From assembly GCF_001880225.1 (NCBI RefSeq), contig NZ_CP009654.1, positions 806,001-870,000 of the forward strand: a stretch of 64,000 bases of DNA. The letters run 5' to 3'. Position 1 is the first letter of the stretch; each line of letters starts with the position of its first letter. The notes under the pieces were generated by a model. That model made no database searches. It was not told the origin of the DNA and saw nothing but the letters and a program-made list of their open reading frames with translations. A program made the position numbers and the translations under genes. Positions 28,505-36,934 of this stretch are shown here, piece by piece. Source of the stretch: Francisella frigiditurris. GTDB taxonomy: Bacteria; Pseudomonadota; Gammaproteobacteria; Francisellales; Francisellaceae.

Positions 28505-29443
28505 ATGAGTTTTTTAAAGTTTACAGTTAATGTGAATACATCTATAGATATAAATGCTGAATTAGAAGATGTTAAGAAGATTATAGGAGACTTTAATAAA
28601 TGGAAAGAATTTTCACCTTGGAAGATACTTGATGAAAATACTGAGAATCATATTAGTAAAGATGGTAAAGAGCTAGGTAGTGTGATGACTTGGTCTAGTA
28701 AATATGTAGGTGAAGGAGAAATTGAGCTGACTGAAAAAGTTGATCATGCTTTTTATTATGATCTTAGGTTTTTTAAACCATTTAAATCTAGAGCAAAATC
28801 ATGGATTACGTTTCATCCAGAACCTAATGCAATAAGAGTTTTTTGGCATATGAAAACAGAAATGCCAATTTTCTTAATATTTTTTAAGAAAATCTTCATG
28901 AATATGATTATAAGTGATCTTGATAGGGGACTGAAAATGTTAAAGGCCTTAATTGAGATTGGTAAAGTGAACTCTCAAATAGAGAATTCAGGAACGGCTG
29001 AATTTGGTGGACAAAGTTTTATTGGTATAAAAACAGAAAATTGTTTACTTAAATATTTACCCGGTGAAATGACTAGGAATTTTGAAAAACTTAAAGAATT
29101 TGTTGGAGAGAAGAATTTAGAGAATGCAAAATTTTTTAGTATCTATCATTCGATGAGTATGAAAACTATGGAGTTTAACTTTACAACTGCAGTTAGTTTT
29201 AATGGTTGTGAGAGTATACAAGTAGTAGAAGATATTTATAAGGGTGAAAGCCCTGTTATAAAAGCTTTGAAAATTAGACATATTGGGGATTGGAAATTTT
29301 TAGGAAATGCTTGGAAATATGGAATGGCTAGATGCTATGGTAAAGCAGCCATTTATAAATATAATAAAGGAAGTCCGAGTTATGAAGTTTATCAAAATAT
29401 CGAAGATCCTAAAGTTACGGATGTATATATTAGTATAAAATAA
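28505..29443 (+). CDS. SRPBCC-fold protein with C-terminal GyrI-like domain
   Basis: A 312-aa soluble protein. Residues 1-~150 have the polyketide-cyclase/START layout often annotated SRPBCC (DVKKIIGDFNKWKEFSPWKI, GSVMTWSSKYVGEGEIELTE, FKSRAKSWITF). The second half (~160-312) resembles the GyrI-like small-molecule-binding domain in pattern (AEFGGQSFIGIKTENCLLKY, then strands ending AIYKYNKGSPSYEVYQNI and DVYISIK). Both are hydrophobic-ligand folds; no enzyme activity can be assigned. GGAG precedes the ATG. It lies between two membrane-protein genes and anmK. Confidence 0.75.
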   Translation: MSFLKFTVNVNTSIDINAELEDVKKIIGDFNKWKEFSPWKILDENTENHISKDGKELGSVMTWSSKYVGEGEIELTEKVDHAFYYDLRFFKPFKSRAKSWITFHPEPNAIRVFWHMKTEMPIFLIFFKKIFMNMIISDLDRGLKMLKALIEIGKVNSQIENSGTAEFGGQSFIGIKTENCLLKYLPGEMTRNFEKLKEFVGEKNLENAKFFSIYHSMSMKTMEFNFTTAVSFNGCESIQVVEDIYKGESPVIKALKIRHIGDWKFLGNAWKYGMARCYGKAAIYKYNKGSPSYEVYQNIEDPKVTDVYISIK

Positions 29444-29514
29444 GTGTCTACTTCTTCGTTCTTCTACCTTTCTTGAGATATACTTATCTTAACTTTGCTA
29501 AATATCTTTTATTT

Positions 29515-30660
29515 ATGAATGATTATAAATATTGTATAGGATTAATGTCTGGAACTTCTTTAGATGGTATAGATGTTGCGCTATGTAAAATAAAAGGATC
29601 TTCTACAGATACGAATGTAAAATTAGTAAGTTTTAAGACATATAAATATTCTGAAAGTGTATTAGAAGATATAAAAGAAGCTTTAGATATTTCAAAAAGT
29701 AATTCAAAGTTATTGTGTAGTTTAAATTTTAAGCTTGGTAAAGAATATGCTAGTGCTGTAAAGCAAATGTGTAAAGAGGCTAATGTTAAATTAAATGAGC
29801 TTAGCTTTATAGCAAATCATGGACAGACTATTTATCATCAAAATAAAAATGAAGGTAATTTTGTTAAGTCTTCTTTACAGTTAGGAGATGCGGCAACCAT
29901 CGCTTATGAATGTAAAACTACAGTAGTTTCTAATTTTAGATGTGGAGATATTGCTGCTGGTGGTGATGGCGCACCATTAGTGCCTTATGTAGATTACTTA
30001 CTATATAGAGATGAAAATAAGACTAGAGCTTTACATAATATAGGTGGAATTGCTAATACTACAGTTATTCCCAAAGGTAGCGGTGTCAATGATATTATAG
30101 CGTTTGATACTGGTCCTGGTAATATGATGATAAATAGAGCTGTAGAAGTTTTATTCGGAAAACCATTTGATGAAGATGGAAATATAGCAGCAAAAGGTAA
30201 GATTATCTCAACAATGTTAGAAGAGCTTTTAGTAAATTCATATTTTAAAAGATTACCACCAAAGTCGACAGGTAGAGAGCTTTTTGGGGTAGAATATACA
30301 GACTCTATTTTAGAGAAATATAAGAATAGTGATAGATATGATATCGTACATACTTTAACTATCTTTACAGCAGAAACAATTCTAGAAGCATATAAAAACT
30401 TTGTTGAAGGTAAATATAAACTTGATGAGATAATATTTACTGGAGGAGGGGCTTATAATAAGTTTCTTATAAATCATATGAGAAATAAATCATCAGCAAA
30501 GGTCAAAATATTTGAAGATATTGGTGAAAGTAGTGATGCCAAAGAAGCTATAGCTTTTGCTGTACTAGGTAATGAAACGCTTCATAAAATTTATAATAAT
30601 ATTCCATCAGCAACTGGAGCTAGAGAAAATGTGATTTTAGGGCAGGTTAATTATTTTTAG
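29515..30660 (+). CDS. anmK: Anhydro-N-acetylmuramic acid kinase
   Basis: A 381-aa kinase that opens and phosphorylates 1,6-anhydro-MurNAc to MurNAc-6-phosphate in cell-wall recycling. Motifs are CIGLMSGTSLDGIDVALC, IANHGQTIYH, HNIGGIANTT and FDTGPGNMM of the ASKHA fold. I placed the start at ATG 29515 (MNDYKYCIGLMSG), as in the family. A TTG at 29473 would add 14 unrelated residues. In the known FPI anmK lies beside pdpD and in the same direction. Here three extra genes separate them, so anmK marks the island edge. Confidence 0.93.
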   Translation: MNDYKYCIGLMSGTSLDGIDVALCKIKGSSTDTNVKLVSFKTYKYSESVLEDIKEALDISKSNSKLLCSLNFKLGKEYASAVKQMCKEANVKLNELSFIANHGQTIYHQNKNEGNFVKSSLQLGDAATIAYECKTTVVSNFRCGDIAAGGDGAPLVPYVDYLLYRDENKTRALHNIGGIANTTVIPKGSGVNDIIAFDTGPGNMMINRAVEVLFGKPFDEDGNIAAKGKIISTMLEELLVNSYFKRLPPKSTGRELFGVEYTDSILEKYKNSDRYDIVHTLTIFTAETILEAYKNFVEGKYKLDEIIFTGGGAYNKFLINHMRNKSSAKVKIFEDIGESSDAKEAIAFAVLGNETLHKIYNNIPSATGARENVILGQVNYF

Positions 30661-30690
30661 CTATAAATAAGAAAGAAACTTAATATAATA

Positions 30691-32616
30691 TCACATTTTT
30701 TTTAACTTTTTATCTCCTAATTTAAGTATTTCATCATGATTGGTTTTTAGTCTAGTATCAGAGCCTGTCCTAGGGTCAGCATACATTTGTAAATAATTTT
30801 TAAGACTTCCACTCTTGTCACGCCCAAAGTTACTTCCCTTAGGAATTGCGTGAAAGCCACAACGATAAGCAGACATAAAGTCAGTCTGCGCAACTTTATT
30901 AATAAAATTAGTAAAGGCTATTATTTTAGTGTGTCTTATACTGTTTGAATATGATTCATCTATCTTTTCTTGCTCTGCAATTATATTTTTAAGTAGGGTG
31001 TATTGTTCACGTTTTGTGTCAAGCTCACTTGATGAGAGTGTATTAGCATTTGGCATTTCTTGATAAGCTATTTGGTTGTCCAAACTCATTAAAGCTTGTT
31101 TATTGTTAGTAAGATCATGTGATACAGGTAGGTTTTTTGTTTGAGCCTCATTTTTAAGACCATTTAGTTTTCTATTAGCTGAAATATTTTTTTTACTATC
31201 TTCTTGTATATTTTTGTAAGGCTTTTTAACTCTTTGGTTACCATCTCCTTCGTCTCTAATTAGTTTAAAAATATAGTTGTAGTGATTTTGTATAAAAACA
31301 GATATGAGCTTTAAATAATTTTTTAAAAGGCATGCTCTTATTTGTCCAGTAACTCCATGTCGATTCACTACGCCATAACCTTTGGATTCTAGTGATAATT
31401 CAATTAACTTAGTAACAATATTTGCGACCATACCTCCTAATAGTGCTGGGGGAAAGGCTGCTTGCAACTGCTGATAAGTCAAGTCTTTAGGCTTTGATCC
31501 ACCCATCACATTTTCAAAAAGAGGATTTACATATTCCATCTTTAGAGCGCCAAGACCCAATCCGAAGACTTGCTCCCTAGAAAATTTATTAATTGCTCTA
31601 CCAGCATGAAGATTGCCAGTATTTTTTTCATATTTGTGGATATAAGCTTCAAGAGCTTGAGTTATTTTTTTTAAATTCTCTAAAAATATTGTTACATTGT
31701 TATAGGAAATTCCAATATCGCTAGTATTTATTCTGTCTATTACTATTTTGCTAGATTTATTCTCATAATCTTTAGCTAGCTTTAGAGTATTAAGAGTTGA
31801 TTCAAATTTTTTAATTTCACTATCTTTAAATAAGGATATATATTGGTGATCTAGTTCTTTTTTATGTTTTTGATATAGAAAAGCATTCATTTTATCTTGT
31901 GAAGTTATCTTATCTATGTCTATTTCAAAATTATGAAACTTATCATCTTCTTTTAAAACATTTCGAGGAACATTATTTTGTTGAGAAGCATTGTCTTGAA
32001 TAGAAAGCTCTGCCAGAGCTTTTCCAACATTTTCATATAATGGTTGAAGCACTTCTATTTGTCTAGTATCTGGGGTTAAATAAAATGTAAGCAGTTTACT
32101 CATATCATAGCCAATAGAACCATCTCTCAATGAAATTTTAGTTCCTGATGAGAAGGTATTGTAAACTTTATCTATGTCTTCATAATTTTTTATGATACAA
32201 GCATTGTGAAAGATTGATAAAGCAATAAATGCAAGAGGTGATGTTATATATCCATCTTTACTTTCTTTTCTACTAAGAGAATAGATAGCGGGACCTAGTT
32301 TTTTTTTAAGAAATTTCCTAAAACTAGCTTTATTCTGTTCCTCCATAACATTATTATTTTTATCATAATCTTCGAAACTTTCATCAAGCACTTTAGTATA
32401 AGATTTTATCTTACAGATCAATTTAAATTTCCTATTTGATAAATGGTTTGTTCTTACATGGCCATCTATAACTCTATTGCTTAGGGCTTCACTTACAATA
32501 TTTTTATTATGTTGTATATTATATAGCTCTAAGAAAGAATCTACCCCATCATCAATAGCATCTTTTATATCACTTATAGATGTAAAGACTAAGTTTGCTA
32601 ATTTTTCATTTGGCAT
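30691..32616 (-). CDS. FPI-associated paralogue A of an unrecognised three-gene family
   Basis: A 641-aa soluble protein without signal peptide that I do not recognise. It shares with the next two minus-strand genes an N-terminal segment (FTSISDIKDAIDDGVDSFLE, LYNIQHNKN), the motif LSIFHNAC (FHNAC at 136-140), FYLTPDTRQ (178-186), AFPP (387-390), then GYGVVNRHGVTGQIR (RHGVTGQ 419-425) and YLKLISVFIQNHYNYIF. It ends with GSLKNYLQMYADP and a Lys-rich tail. Residues ~455-560 are variable, charged and probably flexible. AAGGAG sits before the ATG. It is convergent with anmK and lies in the FPI beside pdpD, so secretion by, or service to, the T6SS is an inference only. Confidence 0.88.
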   Translation of the reverse strand: MPNEKLANLVFTSISDIKDAIDDGVDSFLELYNIQHNKNIVSEALSNRVIDGHVRTNHLSNRKFKLICKIKSYTKVLDESFEDYDKNNNVMEEQNKASFRKFLKKKLGPAIYSLSRKESKDGYITSPLAFIALSIFHNACIIKNYEDIDKVYNTFSSGTKISLRDGSIGYDMSKLLTFYLTPDTRQIEVLQPLYENVGKALAELSIQDNASQQNNVPRNVLKEDDKFHNFEIDIDKITSQDKMNAFLYQKHKKELDHQYISLFKDSEIKKFESTLNTLKLAKDYENKSSKIVIDRINTSDIGISYNNVTIFLENLKKITQALEAYIHKYEKNTGNLHAGRAINKFSREQVFGLGLGALKMEYVNPLFENVMGGSKPKDLTYQQLQAAFPPALLGGMVANIVTKLIELSLESKGYGVVNRHGVTGQIRACLLKNYLKLISVFIQNHYNYIFKLIRDEGDGNQRVKKPYKNIQEDSKKNISANRKLNGLKNEAQTKNLPVSHDLTNNKQALMSLDNQIAYQEMPNANTLSSSELDTKREQYTLLKNIIAEQEKIDESYSNSIRHTKIIAFTNFINKVAQTDFMSAYRCGFHAIPKGSNFGRDKSGSLKNYLQMYADPRTGSDTRLKTNHDEILKLGDKKLKKM

Positions 32617-32650
32617 TTCTTCTCCTTTTTTCTTATTTCTCTCAACTGGA

Positions 32651-32742
32651 AGTATACTAAAAGCTAGATATCAGGAAAGAATGTTTATATGGCGTATATT
32701 TGAATACCTGTTTTTTAATATTTTAGGTAATAAAAGGTTGAT
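32651..32742 (-). promoter_or_regulatory. Putative promoter and shared upstream element, paralogue A
   Basis: On the minus strand a TATACT -10-like box (32656-32651) lies 34 nt before the ATG. Further upstream (32742-32717) is an ATCAACCTTTTATTACC element that recurs before paralogue B, and more loosely before C. No good -35 is visible, which fits a promoter needing an activator. Confidence 0.45.
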
Positions 32743-32874
32743 CTTAATACTTTGCTTTTATTGACTAAAAGTTCAAAAAACAACCATCTTGGAGTAGGGA
32801 GGCAATAAGAAATTAGAATAAGACTTATTGTTAAAAAAGATGTTTATGACAGTTAATAATTGGTATTCTTACAA

Positions 32875-34812
32875 TTAATGTTTTACTATGGTTTTTAATT
32901 TACTTTTGCTCCAATCATTCATGGCATTTACATTTTTTTGGTATTTTAAAATGGCACCATTACCTTTATCATATTGTCCACTAGCACAAGCAAACATTTT
33001 TAAATAAAAATATAGACTTCCTTTTTCTTTCTTGTTTGGAAGAACCTTTAAAGCTTTCTCATATTTTGATAATACATTAGTTTCCACTTTAATAATAAAG
33101 TTACTTAAACTAGAAATTATTGCATCCGAGCTATTAAATGTCGCTGTAGCACTTTGGGAAGCTTTTTCTTTTGTAGATAGTTCATTTCTTAGTTCATTCT
33201 TTTTATTTAAACTATTTGCATATTTTTGAAATTCTTCTTTGTGCCTCATGGCATCAGGATTTTCTTCTAAAAATCTTTTTAGTTTTTTATACTCTTCCTC
33301 GTTATATTCAGCTTTATTTCCCATATAAGCTTTTAAAAGATCAGATTCTGCATGAATAAAGCTGTTATTAGCTTTTTCAAATTCTGTAGTAAGTTTTTTT
33401 ACATCTTCATCAGCTAGAACTTTTGAAGAGTATAGCGCTCTATGTTTCTCTAGTTTAATTTTGAAAATATAACTATAGTGATTTTTAATAAAAACAGTAA
33501 CATAAGTTAAATAGGTCTTAAGTAAAAAAGACCTTATTTGTCCTGTAACACCATGGCGATGTATGACACCATATCCATTTGTTTGAAATGAGATTGCTAT
33601 TAGTTTATTAACAATATTTGCAGAAAGTGCAGTTACTAAAGATGGTGGGAATGCAACTTGTAGTGCAGCCAATGTTCCAGTTGCGGCGGTACCTCCCATT
33701 GCATTGGTTAAGTCATTATTTAAGATTGTTCTACCAATACCTGTATCAAATTGATAATATTGATCTCTAGCCATAGTTGCTGTGGCCCATCCAGCATGAG
33801 GATTCTTAGTATTTTCATCATATTTAATATTATAGGCTTCAATTGCATCAGCAATAGCTTTTACATTATCAAGAAAAACTTTAGTTGTCTTATATGTTCT
33901 TTCTACTGTTTTAGCAGTTTCAGGTGAGATTTTTATTTTCTGATCTTCAAAATCTTTTTCTTTTTGTATTTCTATTAGGTTGTATATTTTGTTATATTTT
34001 TTTCTCTCTTGACTACTAAATAGTTTGGCTATAGTTTTATCATTAGCAAACAAATTATGTGAGCACATAACAGCAGCGACTTTATCTGCTGGAGTAAGGT
34101 TTTCTAGTGCTAAGCTATCGATTTCATTATCTTGAGGTAGAAGAATACCTTCTTTGTTTATTTGTATTTCTCTTAAAGCACTACCAATTAAAAAATATAA
34201 ATCATTCATAACTGATTTATGTTTAGTATTTGGAGTTAGATAAAACTGAAGTAGGTCATCAATTTTATAAAGCATTATTTCACGAGAAGGGTTATTACTT
34301 TTTATATTATTAATTTCTATATTATTACTATAGTCTAAGACGATGCATGCATTATGAAACACAGAAAGGGTTATAAAAGCATATGGAGAAGTGATATATC
34401 CACTGCTTAGTTTACTTTTAGTAAAGTCTTTTATGTTATATTTTCTTCCTTCAACTTCTAAAATTTTCTCACCTAACTCAGCGAGGAAACTATCGAGACT
34501 TGGTCCCACAGGAGCCACTCCATCTTCTAAGTTTGAGACATCTACACACCTTTTAAGGCTCGCTCTTATCCTGTTTGCTTTTTCTACTTCAGAATCTGAT
34601 ATTTCATTTATTTCAACATGCTCTCTAGTTGATCCACCTATCTTTTTAAAAGCTGTCTTAATGTTTATAGCAGAATTTCCGAGAGTAGAACTAACTCTAT
34701 TTTTATTATTTTGTATTTCATACAAGCTTATAAAAGAGCTTATGCCTTTAAGAATAGCGTCTTTTATATTTTCAGTTGACGTAAAACGGATATATTCAGA
34801 TATTTTTGGCAT
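32875..34812 (-). CDS. FPI-associated paralogue B of an unrecognised three-gene family
   Basis: A 645-aa protein starting MPKISEYIRFTSTENIKDAI. ATG 34812 is preferred over ATG 34827 because its N-terminus aligns with paralogue A (both begin MP.., then FTS), with GGGGA upstream. It shares SGYITSPYAFITLS and VFHNAC (FHNAC 152-156), FYLTPNTKH, NPHAGWATATMARDQ, AFPPSLV and GYGVIHRHGVTGQIR (RHGVTGQ 419-425, the same numbers as in A). It ends GSLYFYLKMFACASG. Residues ~460-590 are a long charged helical stretch, probably coiled coil. It is closest to paralogue A of the three. Function unknown; no signal peptide. Nothing like an immunity gene lies beside it. Confidence 0.88.
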   Translation of the reverse strand: MPKISEYIRFTSTENIKDAILKGISSFISLYEIQNNKNRVSSTLGNSAINIKTAFKKIGGSTREHVEINEISDSEVEKANRIRASLKRCVDVSNLEDGVAPVGPSLDSFLAELGEKILEVEGRKYNIKDFTKSKLSSGYITSPYAFITLSVFHNACIVLDYSNNIEINNIKSNNPSREIMLYKIDDLLQFYLTPNTKHKSVMNDLYFLIGSALREIQINKEGILLPQDNEIDSLALENLTPADKVAAVMCSHNLFANDKTIAKLFSSQERKKYNKIYNLIEIQKEKDFEDQKIKISPETAKTVERTYKTTKVFLDNVKAIADAIEAYNIKYDENTKNPHAGWATATMARDQYYQFDTGIGRTILNNDLTNAMGGTAATGTLAALQVAFPPSLVTALSANIVNKLIAISFQTNGYGVIHRHGVTGQIRSFLLKTYLTYVTVFIKNHYSYIFKIKLEKHRALYSSKVLADEDVKKLTTEFEKANNSFIHAESDLLKAYMGNKAEYNEEEYKKLKRFLEENPDAMRHKEEFQKYANSLNKKNELRNELSTKEKASQSATATFNSSDAIISSLSNFIIKVETNVLSKYEKALKVLPNKKEKGSLYFYLKMFACASGQYDKGNGAILKYQKNVNAMNDWSKSKLKTIVKH

Positions 34813-34846
34813 TTTAATTTTCCCCATTTTTTCTCATACCTTATTT

Positions 34847-34922
34847 AGTATATTTTAGAGAAAAAGTAATAGAATTATTTATATAGCAGTTTTAGAAAAT
34901 ATATTGGTATATAAAAGTTGAT
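34847..34922 (-). promoter_or_regulatory. Putative promoter and shared upstream element, paralogue B
   Basis: TATACT on the minus strand (34852-34847) lies 34 nt before ATG 34812, the same distance as in paralogue A. The element ATCAACTTTTATATACC (34922-34906) matches the one before A almost exactly. Confidence 0.45.
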
Positions 34923-34971
34923 TTTATATCAAATAGATCTGAATACTTTTTTGTATATGAGTAGAGTATAG

Positions 34972-34986
34972 ATGGTTATCAACCAT
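34972..34986 (-). terminator. Small hairpin after paralogue C
   Basis: ATGGTT and AACCAT form a perfect 6-bp stem with a 3-nt loop, 9 nt past the stop of paralogue C. No T-run follows on the minus strand, so this is at best a weak terminator. Confidence 0.3.
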
Positions 34987-34995
34987 AGCCTGCAC

Positions 34996-36714
34996 TTATA
35001 TTATCTTCTTAGTTCTCCTCAATTTTTGACTTTTCCACTCATTAATAAACTCGTAATTCGGACGAAGTTCCTTATCTGTTGGATCAGCATACATTGTTAG
35101 ATAAAAATATAGTTCCCCAGCTTCTTTATCTCTTTTTGGAAGAAAACTAGTACTAGCATTTCGGTAACCATCAATAAAATCCTTTTTAGTTCTTTTTAGA
35201 AAATTACATAATTCTTCTATTCGCCTCTCTATAGATACTGGATTTAGAGACCTTCTTGAAAATAACCCTGATGGCTGCTTACTAAAATTTGGAGTACTAT
35301 TTCGATGATCTTTTATACTCATGCCTGTATTTACATCTATCTCTTTTTCAAGCTCATAAAAGATATAACGATATTGGTTTTTAAAAAAATGGATAAGGTT
35401 AGCTAAGTAATGTTGTATAAAGAAAGCTCTTGTTTGACCGGTAACCCCATGTCTATTAAAAATACCATATGATTTACTTTCGGTAAGTTTTTCTAAAGCT
35501 TTTTTAGCTATACCTATAGATAAACTTGCAATAGTTGCAGGAGGGAATGCGGCTGTAACCGTACCTAACGTGCAAGTAGTAATAGCAGCTTTGAGAGCAC
35601 TAGTCGCGGCAGTAGATGCAACTCCTGTAGCATAATCTTTAGCTACTTCACCAGCGTATTCACGAGCATTTTTAGATGCAGAAGGATTTTCAGTATTTTC
35701 TTTATATTTTAATATATATGCATTGACAGCATCTGTTATTTTATCAATTTTATCATATAGGTCGATAAGTTCAGAATAGGTAGTCTCGATGTTTTTAGTA
35801 ACCTCTTGAGAAAGTGGTTTGTTTTGCACGTTTTCTTGAGTGTTGATATCTTTAACTGCCGCAGCAATTTTATTAAAATTTTCTACTTCTTCTTTTGAGA
35901 AAAAACTATCGAAAGTATTAGTGTTTGTTAATAGTCCATTCTCAAATATAAGGGCTGCTAACCTATCTGTAGTAGATAGTTCTTTAAAATTTATAGTGTT
36001 ATTTTCTTTTAAAAATATATCTTTTGAGCTTCCAGGTTTTTTATAATTATTGATCTCCATTAATCCATAGCCTATTATTAAGTATAGCTTTTTTAGTACT
36101 TCACTATTTTTTGTGTTAGGTTTAAAGTAAAGCCCTAGTAAGTCTAGTAGGTTATAGAAAGTATTATCTCTATTTAGAGTAATAGTTCTAGGTTCTGAGT
36201 GACTTGGCCCTGTTACTTGATTGCTTAAAGGGGCTGGGTTTACTATTACACACGAGTTATGAAATATAGAAAGAGTTATTGAAGCATAAACAGTATTAAG
36301 GCGACCTATGGATTCTTTTTTTCCTATTCCTTGAGAGTTGCCAACATCTACCAAATTTCTTCCTAGATCGCTTAAGAAGTGTTCAAGTCCAATAGCTTGG
36401 ATAGCTTTGGTATTGTCAGATTCAAGATCTTTCTCTGCTATCGTCCTTTTTAGTTGGGCTTTGAGTTTAGTAGCTTCATTAAATTCATCTGATCCTAGAT
36501 AGTTTGTATGTACATCACTTTGCTCTTGTGTAAAGCTAAGTGAGGCTTTAGCTCTTAATAAAGCTCCACTAGCTTTCAAGCTGGCTACATTTTTATTTTT
36601 TTGTATCTGAAAAAAGTCTAGAAAATCATCAATTCCTTTTTCTATTGACTCTTTTACGCTGTCTATTGAGCTAAAGTTTATTATGTCATATATCTCTTGT
36701 TTATTATCTATCAT
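34996..36714 (-). CDS. FPI-associated paralogue C of an unrecognised three-gene family
   Basis: A 572-aa protein; the start is placed at ATG 36714 (MIDNKQEIYDIINFSS) because GGAGG lies 8 nt upstream. ATG 36729 would include that Shine-Dalgarno in the coding sequence. It shares KESIEKGIDDFLDFFQIQKN, SIFHNSC (FHNSC 151-155), YFKPNTKNSE, AFPPATI and YGIFNRHGVTGQTR (RHGVTGQ 421-427), and ends GELYFYLTMYADPTD. It differs from A and B by an Ala/Gly/Thr-rich stretch (~362-408) before and through AFPP that is hydrophobic enough to touch a membrane, and by a shorter region after the core. It is divergent from pdpD. Function unknown. Confidence 0.88.
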   Translation of the reverse strand: MIDNKQEIYDIINFSSIDSVKESIEKGIDDFLDFFQIQKNKNVASLKASGALLRAKASLSFTQEQSDVHTNYLGSDEFNEATKLKAQLKRTIAEKDLESDNTKAIQAIGLEHFLSDLGRNLVDVGNSQGIGKKESIGRLNTVYASITLSIFHNSCVIVNPAPLSNQVTGPSHSEPRTITLNRDNTFYNLLDLLGLYFKPNTKNSEVLKKLYLIIGYGLMEINNYKKPGSSKDIFLKENNTINFKELSTTDRLAALIFENGLLTNTNTFDSFFSKEEVENFNKIAAAVKDINTQENVQNKPLSQEVTKNIETTYSELIDLYDKIDKITDAVNAYILKYKENTENPSASKNAREYAGEVAKDYATGVASTAATSALKAAITTCTLGTVTAAFPPATIASLSIGIAKKALEKLTESKSYGIFNRHGVTGQTRAFFIQHYLANLIHFFKNQYRYIFYELEKEIDVNTGMSIKDHRNSTPNFSKQPSGLFSRRSLNPVSIERRIEELCNFLKRTKKDFIDGYRNASTSFLPKRDKEAGELYFYLTMYADPTDKELRPNYEFINEWKSQKLRRTKKII

Positions 36715-36744
36715 ATTGTTTTCCTCCATTTCTTATCACTTATC

Positions 36745-36842
36745 AGTATATTCAAATTATAGGTGTTGAAAAATACTTTATATTGCGAATTATCTATTTT
36801 TAAATAACAGGTATTTATTTTTTGTAGGTAGAAAAAGTTGCT
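36745..36842 (-). promoter_or_regulatory. Putative promoter and upstream element, paralogue C
   Basis: TATACT on the minus strand (36750-36745) lies 30 nt before ATG 36714. A looser copy of the shared element, AGCAACTTTTTCTACCTAC, lies at 36842-36824. The region is shared with the divergent pdpD gene, so one regulator could act on both. Confidence 0.4.
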
Positions 36843-36934
36843 TTTTTTTAAAAAAAAATCGTGGAATATGTTGAATTCTAAAAAATATATGTGATAGTAA
36901 AAAGGGAGAGAAGAGAAATTATGAGGTAAGAAAT

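Noticed and set aside
29473-29514. TTG start giving 14 more residues on AnmK
   Set aside because: The extra residues do not fit the family N-terminus, and ATG 29515 does.
32477-32764. Plus-strand 95-codon frame before paralogue A, possibly an immunity-type gene
   Set aside because: Half of it is antisense to paralogue A, it has no ribosome site, and its start lies inside the coding gene.
30691-36714. The three paralogues as a split or displaced pdpC
   Set aside because: They are full-length copies related to each other, each with its own start and Shine-Dalgarno, and not consecutive parts of one long protein. I could not compare with PdpC directly, so remote homology is not excluded.
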